Shown piece by piece: positions 27,489 to 36,772 of a stretch of DNA of 64,000 bases (within the stretch, counting starts at the first letter, position 1; each line of letters opens with the position of its first letter). Made by a program: the position numbers and the translations under genes. This DNA comes from Sulfuricurvum sp. PD_MW2 (lineage in GTDB: Bacteria > Campylobacterota > Campylobacteria > Campylobacterales > Sulfurimonadaceae). Below the pieces are notes generated by a model, which had not been told where the DNA came from, made no database searches, and saw nothing but the letters and a program-made list of their open reading frames with translations. Where the stretch lies: contig NZ_NSIU01000002.1 in assembly GCF_002633015.1 (NCBI RefSeq), positions 1 through 64,000 of the forward strand. The letters run 5' to 3'.

Positions 27489-28502
27489 TTATCGTTTTTC
27501 AATCTTTTCAATAATATGCAATGCGCCATCCGGTTTAATCAGTTCCCCGAGAGCTTCACTTTTAGAGCGAATATCGCTGAGTATCGCCTCTTGCAGTTTT
27601 AACACGATTCCATCATTTTGACGTTCACACCATCCGGCATTATGATCAATGACATAACGGGCATTATGGTACTGATGATCGGCTGCAGCGTATGGAAACG
27701 GGATAAAAAAAGCAGGGATTTTTGCTGCGCACAGTTCCCATAACGTACTCGCCCCCGAACGGCTTATCGCAAAATCACTGCGCTCGCACAATTCGGCAAT
27801 TTGTGTTGTAAACCCGTATACTTCGGCTTCGATTCCAAGAGTATGATATGCGGCACGAACCCGCTCTTCCTCTTTGAGACCGCATTGATGGATAATATGA
27901 ATTCCACCGTTTTGAAGCCACGGAGCAATTTCGATAGCCAAATCATTGATAAATTTTGCCCCTTGCGATCCCCCCAAGAAAATTACCGTTTTTATCCCGT
28001 CGCGTACTCGGGCATTCTCAAAATAGCGCGGATGTACGGGATAGTCGCAATGATTTTCCCCCTCTTCATACGAGCTGAAAAAACGTTCTGCATAGGGTCG
28101 GAGTAAACGGTTGAGTTTACCGGTCACAGCATTTTGTTCATGGATATACAACGGCACTCGCGCTACAACTGCGGCCAATGCCGCGGGAGCTGCCGAAAAC
28201 CCTCCGACACTGACAACCGCATCCGCACGAAACGATTGAATCAAATCACGGGATTTCAAAGAAGCCTTAAAAACTTTCCATAGCGCCCCTATTTTTCCCA
28301 GTCCTGCTTTATTGACAACCCCCGTCGTCTCCAAGAAATGGACCTCATCAAAGAGGGTACTGTTGGCGAACCATTGCCGATCCTGTCCGGAAGTCGACCC
28401 GATAAACATAACTCGATGGCCTCGTTCTCGTGCAGTCTGCGCCAATGCAAGAGCAATAACTAAATGCCCTCCCGTTCCACCTCCGGTAAAGACAATATTC
28501 AC
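27489..28502 (-). CDS. murG: MurG, lipid II-forming GlcNAc transferase
   Basis: A 337-residue membrane-associated glycosyltransferase adding GlcNAc to lipid I. Key motifs are the glycine-rich TGGGTGGHL near residue 8, the second VSVGGFSAAPA loop, HEQNAVTGK, GGSQGAKF and the donor-site SRSGASTLWEL. Full length for the family. It overlaps the ftsW stop by 4 bp and completes a two-gene cell-wall pair with it. Confidence 0.97.
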   Translation of the reverse strand: MNIVFTGGGTGGHLVIALALAQTARERGHRVMFIGSTSGQDRQWFANSTLFDEVHFLETTGVVNKAGLGKIGALWKVFKASLKSRDLIQSFRADAVVSVGGFSAAPAALAAVVARVPLYIHEQNAVTGKLNRLLRPYAERFFSSYEEGENHCDYPVHPRYFENARVRDGIKTVIFLGGSQGAKFINDLAIEIAPWLQNGGIHIIHQCGLKEEERVRAAYHTLGIEAEVYGFTTQIAELCERSDFAISRSGASTLWELCAAKIPAFFIPFPYAAADHQYHNARYVIDHNAGWCERQNDGIVLKLQEAILSDIRSKSEALGELIKPDGALHIIEKIEKR

Positions 28503-29677
28503 TTTTTATCCCCCGATTTGTATTTGATTTTTTTGGAAACCATAATAACCATGCCAACCCCTATCGCCGATGCCAACATTGCCGATCCCCCATAACTCAA
28601 AAACGGAACGGAAATCCCTTTAATCGGAGTGAGTCCGCTGATCCCGTATGCATTAATGATAAAAGCAAACGTAATCAACAATCCTACTCCCAAGCTAAAC
28701 AGATACGCCGTATCATCATGGGATCGATTGGCAATTTTAAACAAACGGTGCAACAGCATAACAAAGAGCATTGTTACGCCAAAAACCCCTATAAATCCAA
28801 ATTCTTCGGCAATCCCGGCCAACACAAAGTCGGTATGCACCTCACTCAAAAATCCAAGTTTAAACGTCCCTCCGCCCAAACCGGTACCAAAAATCGACCC
28901 GTTATGAATCGCGTTAAGCGAGTGCCCGATTTGATACGGTTCTTCGGCGTTTTCGATCCGCAAATGTTTCGCTATCGATTCTGGGAAAAAGGCCAAAACG
29001 GTACTCTGAGCCGATGCCCACCATGATAGGATACGATTAATCCGGTGTTCGGCGGTCAAAATAAAAAAGAGGAAAAATCCTACGGCACTTCCGATAAGTG
29101 TCATAAAAAAGCGAAAACTGCTCCCTGCAAAAAAGAGCATAAATGCCAACGTAAGCGCCAATACGACAACCTGCCCCAAGTCGTTTTGCATAAATGCAAT
29201 CAAAAACATGATGATGACGAAAATCGCCGCGTAGGGCATAAATCGTTTAAACTCTTCGGCAACCCCCATATTACCGTGATGTCCGAGCTTTCGCGAAAAA
29301 CTCCAGGCTAAAAAGTAAACAAAACCTACCTTGAAATACTCCACGGGAGCAATCGAAAATCCGAACAGCTTGATCCACCGTTTTGCCCCTCCGACTTCAC
29401 TGACCAATGACGCCGGTAGAAACGGCATGATAATCATCAACAAAATTCCGCCAAAAAAGAGCCCTAATCCCAAACGATGGAACCAAACATCCGGATCAAG
29501 CTGCGCCAGAGTCCACATAATCAAAATAGAGATTATCGCGACGATAAGTTCCCGTATCACAAAATGAAAATCGTTATAATCAAAAAGGACAACGGTATAA
29601 GCGGTGAGCGTATAGGAACAAATAACACCTATCGTAATCAGCGCGGTTGTCAAGAGAAATAATTTTTTATCCGGCAT
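28499..29677 (-). CDS. ftsW: FtsW/RodA-type peptidoglycan polymerase
   Basis: A 392-residue SEDS-family protein with about ten membrane helices, which polymerises lipid II at the septum with a partner class B PBP. SEDS features are seen: the QNDLGQV segment with the catalytic-loop Asp, AGIAEEFGF and the C-terminal PFLSYGGSAMLAS. The start chosen is ATG 29677 (MPDKKLF...), where the first membrane helix begins. The open frame extends 56 codons further but that part is not membrane-like and runs into the flgB promoter region. Its neighbour murG and nearby ftsI favour FtsW over RodA. Confidence 0.92.
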   Translation of the reverse strand: MPDKKLFLLTTALITIGVICSYTLTAYTVVLFDYNDFHFVIRELIVAIISILIMWTLAQLDPDVWFHRLGLGLFFGGILLMIIMPFLPASLVSEVGGAKRWIKLFGFSIAPVEYFKVGFVYFLAWSFSRKLGHHGNMGVAEEFKRFMPYAAIFVIIMFLIAFMQNDLGQVVVLALTLAFMLFFAGSSFRFFMTLIGSAVGFFLFFILTAEHRINRILSWWASAQSTVLAFFPESIAKHLRIENAEEPYQIGHSLNAIHNGSIFGTGLGGGTFKLGFLSEVHTDFVLAGIAEEFGFIGVFGVTMLFVMLLHRLFKIANRSHDDTAYLFSLGVGLLITFAFIINAYGISGLTPIKGISVPFLSYGGSAMLASAIGVGMVIMVSKKIKYKSGDKK

Positions 29678-29745
29678 ATTTAAGCTTATAATGTATAATT
29701 TTCCTAAGTATATCGTTTCTTCGAAAAGAGTTCGATAAAAGAAAA

Positions 29746-29763
29746 TTGGAATATTTTTTGCTT
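29746..29763 (+). promoter_or_regulatory. Sigma-54 (RpoN) promoter of flgB-flgC-fliE
   Basis: TTGGAATATTTTTTGCTT contains GG (29748-29749), exactly 10 nt, then GC (29760-29761), with the GGAA and TTGCTT edges typical of Campylobacterota RpoN promoters. It is about 40 bp upstream of flgB, leaving a leader of about 25 nt. Rod genes are RpoN/FlgR-dependent in Campylobacter and Helicobacter. Confidence 0.85.
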
Positions 29764-29799
29764 TAGTGTTCCAAACAGATTTGAGAGAAAGGGGAATCC

Positions 29800-30228
29800 A
29801 TGGGAATTCATATTTCACGTTCGCATGATTTGATGGAAAGCGCAATGAACTACCGCGCGGCGCGTCAAGACATCATTGCCGGAAATATTGCCAATGCCGA
29901 TACCCCTTTTTACCGCCCGAAAGATATTAGTTTCGAAGATACCTTGACACAAAAAAGTGCCGAAATTTTCAAAAACAAATCCGAGGAGCTTCAAATGGCC
30001 CATACCAACGGCGCCCATTTGGGACCGATTGATACAGGTTCATCCAAGCCTACGACGTTTTTTCGTGACGGACACATGGCTCGAAATGATGGCAACAGTG
30101 TCGATTTGGATGTCGAATCGACCGAAATGGCAAAAAACTCAACGATGTTTAATGCTCTCACGGCTGCACTCAAAAAAGATTCTGCTTTGTTCAAAAGTGT
30201 CATTGACGCTTCGAGCAAAACATCGTAA
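29800..30228 (+). CDS. flgB: Flagellar basal-body rod protein FlgB
   Basis: A 142-residue proximal rod protein exported by the flagellar type III system. It has the rod/hook N-terminal signature (AARQDIIAGNIANADTP..RPKDISFED) and a C-terminal amphipathic helix (NSTMFNALTAALKK). It is the first gene of the flgB-flgC-fliE cluster, with AAAGGGG upstream of the ATG and a sigma-54 promoter. Confidence 0.96.
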   Translation: MGIHISRSHDLMESAMNYRAARQDIIAGNIANADTPFYRPKDISFEDTLTQKSAEIFKNKSEELQMAHTNGAHLGPIDTGSSKPTTFFRDGHMARNDGNSVDLDVESTEMAKNSTMFNALTAALKKDSALFKSVIDASSKTS

Positions 30229-30238
30229 GGATTAATCG

Positions 30239-30733
30239 ATGGCATTTTTAAATAGCTTTGATATCAGCGGTTATGGTCTATCGGCTCAGCGTGTACGGGT
30301 TAACGCGATCAGTTCCAATATCGCAAACGCACAAACCACCCGTACCAATGAGGGTGGGCCGTATCGCCGTCAAGAAGTTATTTTTAAAGCGGTAGATTTT
30401 AACCAAGCCTTTAACAGAGCACTCGAAAAAGAGACCTCTCAGCTGGGTTATAGCGATCCGCTCAAAGAGGGATTAGCAGGTTTAAAACCAAATCCTGCTA
30501 TCATGAGTGTTATCGTTGATAAAATCAGCCGTGACGACAGTGCGCCGAAGATGAAATATGACCCATCCCACCCGGATGCGGATGCAAAAGGGTATGTTGC
30601 ATACCCAAATATTAATCCTGTCGTCGAAATGGCCGATTTAGTCGAAGCAACACGATCGTATCAGGCGAATGTCGCCGCATTCGAAAGTGCAAAAAACATG
30701 GCTGGCAGCGCCATCAGTATATTACAAGGATAA
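30239..30733 (+). CDS. flgC: Flagellar basal-body rod protein FlgC
   Basis: A 164-residue proximal rod protein. It has the N-terminal flg_bb_rod motif (SGYGLSAQRVRVNAISSNIANAQT) and the C-terminal FlgC signature VEMADLVEATRSYQANVAAF. It starts 10 bp after flgB with AAGGA upstream. Confidence 0.97.
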   Translation: MAFLNSFDISGYGLSAQRVRVNAISSNIANAQTTRTNEGGPYRRQEVIFKAVDFNQAFNRALEKETSQLGYSDPLKEGLAGLKPNPAIMSVIVDKISRDDSAPKMKYDPSHPDADAKGYVAYPNINPVVEMADLVEATRSYQANVAAFESAKNMAGSAISILQG

Positions 30734-30740
30734 TCCGTAA

Positions 30741-31043
30741 ATGGCTAACGTTCACTCGATCAAAGCTCTTTCCACCGCGGATCTGCTCGCGAATAAAAGC
30801 GGCAATGCAACGGAAGTAAGCAGTACCGATTTCGCACAAGAGCTCAAAAATGCTCTCGGCAACGTCAATCAAATGCAAGTTGACGGCGAAAAAGCGATGA
30901 GCGATATTGCAACCGGCAGCGTCAAAGACTTACATCAAGCCGCTATTGCTATCGATAAAGCCGAAATCAGTATGAAACTGATGCTTGAAGTACGAAACAA
31001 GGCACTCAATGCCTACAAAGAAATTACCCGAACGCAAATGTGA
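30741..31043 (+). CDS. fliE: Flagellar hook-basal body protein FliE
   Basis: A 100-residue MS ring-rod junction protein. The C-terminal part (HQAAIAIDKAEISMKLMLEVRNK..AYKEI.R.QM) is the FliE signature. It is separated from flgC by 7 bp, third in the rod operon. Confidence 0.96.
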   Translation: MANVHSIKALSTADLLANKSGNATEVSSTDFAQELKNALGNVNQMQVDGEKAMSDIATGSVKDLHQAAIAIDKAEISMKLMLEVRNKALNAYKEITRTQM

Positions 31044-31057
31044 TTTAGCCTTCCCAT

Positions 31058-32863
31058 ATGCGTCATTCCAATAAATCAAAAAAAATACTTGCCCTTTTTC
31101 TCGTTCTCATGTTCGGATTCGTCATTTTTTTGGCGGTCATGCTCTATACCGCTTTACATGACCGAAATCTCCCGTCTATTTTTTCGGAAGACACTTCCAA
31201 AGCGCAGCGTGGATCCATCATCAGTGCGGACGGCTATCATATCGCCACGACGCAAAAACTCTATAAAGCAGTCGTTAATACCCGCAACATCGATCCGGAC
31301 AAACGTGAACTTTTTATCCAACTTTTCAGTATCTACAGCGGTATGGATTCCGCAGAGATACGCGAACGTCTCAATACCCGAAAGGGTACGGTAACACTCA
31401 GTTATCACATCAGTCCAAAAGAGGCGATGTATCTTAAAACACTCGCGTTTGAATTACGCCGCCTCGGTGTATTTGTGGAATATGAGACTTCCGGCGGAGA
31501 GCGAATCTTACAAGGGCTGAGTATTTTAGAGAGCGGCGAAGCACGCCAATATCCTTACAATAATCTTCTAACTCCCCTTTTAGGGTATCCGCGTAAAATG
31601 GAAGAAAACGGCTATACCCGAATTTACGGGATTAAAGGGTTGGAAAAATTCTTTGACGAAGAGCTCAATCCTCAGCAGAATAAAACCCAAAAAGCATTGC
31701 GCGACGTCAACGGCTATTTGATTTTAAACAAACAAAGCGATTTTAAACGTCAAATCAACGGTCTTACAATCAAACTCAATATCCCCATTATGCTCCAATC
31801 ACGTATTGAGATCATCACCGACAAACATAAAGAGAAGTTACAAGCCGATGAGATTATTGCAACCGTCATGGACTCAAAAAGCGGAAAGATCATCGCACTG
31901 GCGAGTTCAAACCGCTTTGATCCCAATCATATTCGAACCCAAGATTATCCCTCGCTCAACACCAACGCCATCGAGTACAGCTATGAGCCCGGATCGGTTA
32001 TCAAGCCTATCATCTTCTCACTTCTTCTCGATCGAGGGTTGATCAACCCTTACGATATGGTAAACGGGCATAACGGGCGCTTTACCATGGGGACAAAAAC
32101 GATTGTGGATGAACACGCCTTTAGCATGATCAGTGCCGAAGACGTTCTTGTTTATTCTTCCAATATCGGTATAGCCCAACTGGGGCAAAAGCTCAACGGA
32201 AAAGAGTTTACCGAAGGGCTCGAACGATTTGGCTTTACCCATTTCAGCGGAATTGACTTGCCCTATGAAAAACGGGGATCGATTCCAAGCTCCGCACAAC
32301 TAAACAACTATCTTTACAAAGCCATTACCTCTTACGGGTATGGGATGCGAGCCAATCCGATGCAATTAGTCAAAGCATTCAATGTTTTCAATAACGGTGG
32401 AAGACTGGTTAATCCGATGGTTGTAGAAGCACTTTATGATGATAACGGGCGTACTATCCCGATGCAGGTGCAAGCTCCAACGCAAGTTATATCGCCGGCA
32501 ACCGCTGAGCGGATGAAGCAAATCCTCATTAAAACCGTTAATGTCGGTACAGGTACGATTGCAAAAACTCCCGGACTCGAAGTAGGTGGAAAAACGGGAA
32601 CGGCACATATCGCTAAAAACGGAGGCTATGTTAACAGCTACCACACTTCATTTATCGGTTTTGCAAATGACGGCAAACACAGCTATACCATAGGTATCAC
32701 CGTGATCAATCCGCGTACGGTCTATTTTGCATCAATCACCGCGGTTCCGGTTTTCAAAGCGATTGTCGATTTGATGGTAGAAGAAAAATATCTAAGACCT
32801 GATCCTGCCGCTGCCGCTGCCGCAGCTCCAGCCAAAGAAGCTCCGGTTATAGATAGCCTTTAA
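31058..32863 (+). CDS. ftsI: FtsI/PBP2-type class B penicillin-binding protein
   Basis: A 601-residue septal transpeptidase: one membrane anchor (about 9-30), a dimerisation domain and a transpeptidase domain with the acyl-serine motif EPGSVIKP, the SSN triad (YSSNIGIAQ) and KTGTAHIA. It cross-links septal peptidoglycan with FtsW. It starts only 14 bp after fliE, so it is probably read from the flagellar rod promoter at least in part. The fliE-pbpB order is also known in Campylobacter. The C-terminus is an alanine-rich stretch (PDPAAAAAAAPAKEAP) made of GCC/GCT repeats. The last 17 bp overlap the convergent lipoprotein gene. Confidence 0.93.
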   Translation: MRHSNKSKKILALFLVLMFGFVIFLAVMLYTALHDRNLPSIFSEDTSKAQRGSIISADGYHIATTQKLYKAVVNTRNIDPDKRELFIQLFSIYSGMDSAEIRERLNTRKGTVTLSYHISPKEAMYLKTLAFELRRLGVFVEYETSGGERILQGLSILESGEARQYPYNNLLTPLLGYPRKMEENGYTRIYGIKGLEKFFDEELNPQQNKTQKALRDVNGYLILNKQSDFKRQINGLTIKLNIPIMLQSRIEIITDKHKEKLQADEIIATVMDSKSGKIIALASSNRFDPNHIRTQDYPSLNTNAIEYSYEPGSVIKPIIFSLLLDRGLINPYDMVNGHNGRFTMGTKTIVDEHAFSMISAEDVLVYSSNIGIAQLGQKLNGKEFTEGLERFGFTHFSGIDLPYEKRGSIPSSAQLNNYLYKAITSYGYGMRANPMQLVKAFNVFNNGGRLVNPMVVEALYDDNGRTIPMQVQAPTQVISPATAERMKQILIKTVNVGTGTIAKTPGLEVGGKTGTAHIAKNGGYVNSYHTSFIGFANDGKHSYTIGITVINPRTVYFASITAVPVFKAIVDLMVEEKYLRPDPAAAAAAAPAKEAPVIDSL

Positions 32864-33374
32864 TCGCTTTTTGAACTACTTTCGTCGCCTCTTTTTCAAA
32901 AGGATAGGTATGACGGATCCCCCATACCTCCAGAACAGCTTCCCCTTTGACCATCAATTTTCGTTTGGATTCCAAAATACTGATCAGACGATTTGTATTA
33001 AGACGCTTTAGCTCAATTCGAAATTCAAGCGGTAATATCTTTTCACTTCCTGAAGCGACCAAAAGAGGTTTACTCAAATCGGTCTTTGCTTCACCTTCGG
33101 TAATTACCCCTTTTTCATCACTAAGAGCATACGTCAAAGAGATAATTTTCACATCACTGTGCCACTTGTTGATAATTCTCAAATCCGATCCGATATGAAT
33201 CAGGTCTTTATCGTTTGATAATCCAAGTAACGCCAATACGCCCATAATTGCTTCCGCTTTTGGGCTTTCCAAACGAAAAGTACCCTGCGGTTCAACAATA
33301 ATATCTTGTCCCATTTTAGGTGTGCATCCGGCAATTAGAAATGCTATCACCCCTATTGAAATGAAGAACTTCAT
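32847..33374 (-). CDS. Predicted lipoprotein, LEA-like fold possible
   Basis: A 175-residue protein with a signal peptide and lipobox LIAGC (Cys at 16), so probably an envelope lipoprotein. The body has alternating strands (SDLRIINKWHSDVKIISLTYAL, then LPLEFRIELKRL) in the style of LEA type 2/WHy domains, which often sit in the periplasm. I recognise no specific function. It overlaps the ftsI 3' end by 17 bp and stops 2 bp from the panC gene end in the same direction, so it is co-transcribed with panC. Confidence 0.7.
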   Translation of the reverse strand: MKFFISIGVIAFLIAGCTPKMGQDIIVEPQGTFRLESPKAEAIMGVLALLGLSNDKDLIHIGSDLRIINKWHSDVKIISLTYALSDEKGVITEGEAKTDLSKPLLVASGSEKILPLEFRIELKRLNTNRLISILESKRKLMVKGEAVLEVWGIRHTYPFEKEATKVVQKAIKGYL

Positions 33375-33375
33375 C

Positions 33376-34197
33376 TCACATCCATACGTTATCGATCAAA
33401 CGGGTCGTTCCGACCCGTGCCGCTACCAAAACAATCGTATCGCCAATCACTACCTCATTAAGGGATTGAAAAGCACGATTGACGATCGCGACATATTCAA
33501 CATCCAACGGAGCGAGAATCTCTTCCATAGCAGATTGAATCGTGAAACTTTTTACATTCCCCTGCATCACCATTTTGGTTGCGTGTTTAAGTGCGGCAGA
33601 GAGTTTTAGGGCTTCTTGACGTTCCTCGCTGCTGAGATAGACATTTCGTGATGATAGCGCCAAGCCATCATTTTCTCGGACGGTATCCATCGGAACAATT
33701 TCAACATCCATAAAAAAGTTATGCACCATTTGGGTAATCAATGCAAGCTGCTGCGCATCTTTTTTTCCGAAATAGGCACGAGTCGGGTGAACCAAATTGA
33801 GCAATTTCATCACAACCGTCAATACACCGTCAAAATGTCCAGGACGCGATGCCCCCTCTAAAATAAAACCCCGTACATCAGGTGCCGTAATCCGTATCTC
33901 ATCTGCCGTGTACATCGCACTCACATCAGGATAAAAGAGGATATCCACACCGCTTAACTCACAAATTTTAAAATCGGCTTCTTCGCGGCGGGGATATTTA
34001 CTCAAATCCTCTCCGGGCAAAAACTGAGTTGGATTGACAAAGATGGAGACTACCACACACTCATTCTCGCGCCGTGCTGCATCGATCAAAGTGCGATGCC
34101 CGATGTGCAATGCCCCCATCGTCGGAACAAACCCGCGTGATCCTGGTCTAGTCTTTAGCGCATCTTCGAGTTCTTGCGCGGAACGTGCGATAATCAT
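33376..34197 (-). CDS. panC: Pantothenate synthetase
   Basis: Joins pantoate and beta-alanine, with ATP, to make pantothenate. A 273-residue enzyme of the nucleotidyltransferase fold with [15 protein letters not shown] (HIGH motif), [10 protein letters not shown], a [10 protein letters not shown] nucleotide-binding segment and DGLALSSRN (KMSKS-equivalent). The start chosen is ATG 34197 with AGAGG upstream, shortening the open frame by 10 codons. panD, which supplies beta-alanine, is 28 kb away in this window. Confidence 0.96.
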   Translation of the reverse strand: MIIARSAQELEDALKTRPGSRGFVPTMGALHIGHRTLIDAARRENECVVVSIFVNPTQFLPGEDLSKYPRREEADFKICELSGVDILFYPDVSAMYTADEIRITAPDVRGFILEGASRPGHFDGVLTVVMKLLNLVHPTRAYFGKKDAQQLALITQMVHNFFMDVEIVPMDTVRENDGLALSSRNVYLSSEERQEALKLSAALKHATKMVMQGNVKSFTIQSAMEEILAPLDVEYVAIVNRAFQSLNEVVIGDTIVLVAARVGTTRLIDNVWM

Positions 34198-34228
34198 CGT
34201 TTTAGCCTCTTTAGAATATAATCGCAAT

Positions 34229-34234
34229 TATAAT
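34229..34234 (+). promoter_or_regulatory. -10 box of prfB
   Basis: TATAAT in the 60-bp gap between divergent panC and prfB, 23 bp upstream of the prfB ATG. No clear -35 is present. Confidence 0.5.
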
Positions 34235-34257
34235 ATACGAATAGGATATTCCATTAC

Positions 34258-35367
34258 ATGGATCATTACGAATATACCGAATTACTGAAAACGCTCACGA
34301 CAAAAATGCAAAACGTTACCGGCGTTGTCCGCCCGGATGATATCAATGCTCGTTTGAGCGAAATTGAAGCCCTTGAAAATTCCGACGGTTTTTGGAATGA
34401 TGCTGCAACAGCAGGAGTCATTCAAAAAGAGAAAACTCAGCTCGAACGTCGATTAGCAAAATATTCTAAAACGTTTAACGCACTCGGAGATGCCATCGAT
34501 CTTTATGATATGGCAAAAGAAGAAGGGGATGACGAAACCATCGAAAGCCTTTTTGCCGATGCCCCGGAACTCGAGAACAAAGTCAAATCGATGGAGATCG
34601 AAGTGCTCCTCAGCGGCGAACACGACGCTCTGAATGCTATTGTCACCATCCATCCGGGTGCGGGGGGAACCGAGTCTCAAGATTGGGCATCGATGCTGTT
34701 GCGTATGTATACCCGGTGGGCCGAACGCCACGACTTTACCGTTGAAATGCTCGACTACCAAGCTGGTGAAGAGGCGGGGATCAAAGATGCCGCGCTTATC
34801 ATCAAAGGGATCAACGTATACGGCTATCTCAAAAATGAAAACGGTATTCATCGACTGGTTCGTATCAGTCCGTACGACTCTGCGGCGAAACGCCATACAA
34901 GTTTTACCTCGGTTATGATCTCTCCGGAACTCGATGATGATATCGAGATCGAGATCGAAGACAAAGATATCCGTCTTGACACCTACCGTGCATCGGGCGC
35001 AGGGGGACAGCACGTTAACAAAACCGAATCGGCGATCCGTATCACCCACATCCCGACCGGTATCGTCGTTCAATGTCAAAATGACAGAAGCCAACATAAA
35101 AACAAAGCAACTGCATTCAAAATGCTCAAATCACGCCTTTATGAGTTGGAGATGGAGAAAAAACAAGCGGCCGTTGACGGTATTGAGAAAAGCGAAAACG
35201 GATGGGGGCATCAAATCCGTTCCTACGTTTTGGCTCCGTATCAACAAGTCAAAGATACCCGTTCAGGAATTCCATATTCCAATATCAACAACATTCTTGA
35301 CGGAGACATCGATGAGATGATCGAGGGGGTACTGATCGCCCTCAGCCGAAAAGATGACGACGAATAA
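34258..35367 (+). CDS. prfB: Peptide chain release factor 2
   Basis: A 369-residue class I release factor for UGA and UAA codons. The GGQ peptidyl-tRNA hydrolysis motif is in [15 protein letters not shown]. The codon-recognition tripeptide is SPY rather than the usual SPF, in [16 protein letters not shown]. The frame is continuous from ATG, so the programmed +1 frameshift that autoregulates prfB in many bacteria is absent. It begins a run of overlapping genes: bpt overlaps its 3' end by 14 bp. Confidence 0.97.
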   Translation: MDHYEYTELLKTLTTKMQNVTGVVRPDDINARLSEIEALENSDGFWNDAATAGVIQKEKTQLERRLAKYSKTFNALGDAIDLYDMAKEEGDDETIESLFADAPELENKVKSMEIEVLLSGEHDALNAIVTIHPGAGGTESQDWASMLLRMYTRWAERHDFTVEMLDYQAGEEAGIKDAALIIKGINVYGYLKNENGIHRLVRISPYDSAAKRHTSFTSVMISPELDDDIEIEIEDKDIRLDTYRASGAGGQHVNKTESAIRITHIPTGIVVQCQNDRSQHKNKATAFKMLKSRLYELEMEKKQAAVDGIEKSENGWGHQIRSYVLAPYQQVKDTRSGIPYSNINNILDGDIDEMIEGVLIALSRKDDDE

Positions 35368-36109
35368 TCATAATATTATTCTCAAGGAGTGCGCACTTCA
35401 TGAGCCGTGCTCCTACATTGAAGGTAACACTCAGAGTATCCACTACAAAGTCATCCAAGAGTGTACCAAAGATCAATGTGAAGCTCTAATACTTAGGGGT
35501 TGGCGACGTTTTGGATCAATGTACTTTCGACCCATCTGCCAAGAGTGCCGCAAATGCGAAAGTCTAAAAATTGACGTCGAACGCTATACGTTCAGTAAAT
35601 CAGAGCGTCGAATTCTTCGTAAAAATTCCCATCTCAATACCTTTATCCGTCAACCCACACTTACACGCGAGCATTTAGACCTTTTCGATCACTATCATCG
35701 CTATAAGCACATCACCCGTTCTTGGGACGCACCCAAAAGCGATCCCAAAAACTATTACTCCTCTTTTGTACAAGGACATGGCGATTTTGGGTTTGAAGTC
35801 CTTTATTTCGAAGAGGAAAAACTCATCGCTGTTGATTTGATTGATATTCTAGAAGAGGGGATCAGCGCTCTGTATTGCTACTACGATCCAGAATACAACC
35901 ATCTCTCATTAGGACGCTACACCCTGCTACAGCAAATCGAATTTGCAAAACGTCTAGGACTTAAATGGATCTATTTAGGCTATTACGTTGAGGGGTGTCA
36001 AAGCTTGGCCTATAAAAGTACCTATTCTCCGTCTCTTGAGCTCATAGGAAGACCGGAAGAAGATGAAATCCCTATTTGGAGAGAACTCCCTGAAAACCGT
36101 TTTATTTAA
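35354..36109 (+). CDS. bpt: Aspartate/glutamate leucyltransferase (bacterial arginyltransferase homologue)
   Basis: A 251-residue enzyme that attaches leucine from Leu-tRNA to N-terminal Asp or Glu of proteins, feeding the N-degron (ClpS/ClpAP) route. The family signatures are the N-terminal CSYIEG and the [16 protein letters not shown] cysteine motif, and RSWD in the middle. C-terminal parts [17 protein letters not shown] and [15 protein letters not shown] match the ATE C-terminal domain. It overlaps prfB by 14 bp and the next gene by 47 bp. Confidence 0.93.
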   Translation: MTTNNHNIILKECALHEPCSYIEGNTQSIHYKVIQECTKDQCEALILRGWRRFGSMYFRPICQECRKCESLKIDVERYTFSKSERRILRKNSHLNTFIRQPTLTREHLDLFDHYHRYKHITRSWDAPKSDPKNYYSSFVQGHGDFGFEVLYFEEEKLIAVDLIDILEEGISALYCYYDPEYNHLSLGRYTLLQQIEFAKRLGLKWIYLGYYVEGCQSLAYKSTYSPSLELIGRPEEDEIPIWRELPENRFI

Positions 36110-36698
36110 CTCTCACCCTATTATCCCATCCAAAGTAGTCTGTATCGGACGCAATTATGTTGAACATATCCATGAACTCAACAACGAAATTCCTGCTTCT
36201 ATGGTTCTGTTTAATAAACCTAACTCTGCCATCTCGGATACCTTGCATTTCATCACACCCGATACCCGATTTGAGGGTGAAATCTGTTTTCTGATTATAG
36301 GTGGATTAATCCAAGGCATAGGTTTCGGACTTGATCTCACCAAAGCTGATTCGCAAAATCACCTCAAATCCAAAGGGCTTCCATGGGAGCGGGCAAAAGG
36401 GTTTGATCACTCCGCTATCCTTAGCCATTTCATCCCACTGGAATATCCTTTGGAATCCTTGCGGATGACATTGCATATCAACGGTTCGCTTGTCCAAGAA
36501 GCTTCATATGAGCTTATGATCTACAAACCGCTTGAAATGCTCGAAGAGATCAAAAGCTTTATGAGTCTCGAAGATGGGGATATCCTCATGAGCGGTACCC
36601 CTAAAGGGGTGAATACGTACCGAGAAAATGACCATTTTATCGGTCGTATTTACAGTAATCAAGACCTATTGCTTGAATGCAGTTGGTGTGCCCAATAA
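36063..36698 (+). CDS. Fumarylacetoacetate hydrolase-family protein
   Basis: A 211-residue FAH-domain protein. It has the motif KVVCIGRNYVEH, the metal-ligand FEGEICFLI (E-x-E pattern) and the C-terminal ILMSGTPKGVN. Family members are acylpyruvases, oxaloacetate tautomerases/decarboxylases or FAH hydrolases, and sequence alone does not decide. The annotated ATG lies 47 bp inside bpt. No later ATG precedes the conserved core, so the overlap is probably real. Confidence 0.85.
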   Translation: MKSLFGENSLKTVLFNSHPIIPSKVVCIGRNYVEHIHELNNEIPASMVLFNKPNSAISDTLHFITPDTRFEGEICFLIIGGLIQGIGFGLDLTKADSQNHLKSKGLPWERAKGFDHSAILSHFIPLEYPLESLRMTLHINGSLVQEASYELMIYKPLEMLEEIKSFMSLEDGDILMSGTPKGVNTYRENDHFIGRIYSNQDLLLECSWCAQ

Positions 36699-36739
36699 AC
36701 TAACTGAAAATTTTATTCTTATAAAAGAGTAGATTGTTT

Positions 36740-36745
36740 TATAAT
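36740..36745 (+). promoter_or_regulatory. -10 box of sodB
   Basis: TATAAT 27 bp upstream of the sodB ATG (36773). Downstream lies AAGGAG, a strong ribosome site. Confidence 0.55.
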
Positions 36746-36772
36746 AGCCACAGATATAAAAAGGAGTTTACC

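Noticed and set aside
29678-29845. Extra 56 codons at the start of ftsW
   Set aside because: The peptide is not membrane-like or conserved in style and crosses the sigma-54 promoter of flgB; the ATG at 29677 fits SEDS proteins.
34258-34340. Programmed +1 frameshift in prfB
   Set aside because: No in-frame TGA with a CTT slip site occurs near the 5' end; the frame is continuous.
34453-35097. 214-codon open frame on the minus strand
   Set aside because: Antisense within prfB; composition is that of a reversed coding strand.
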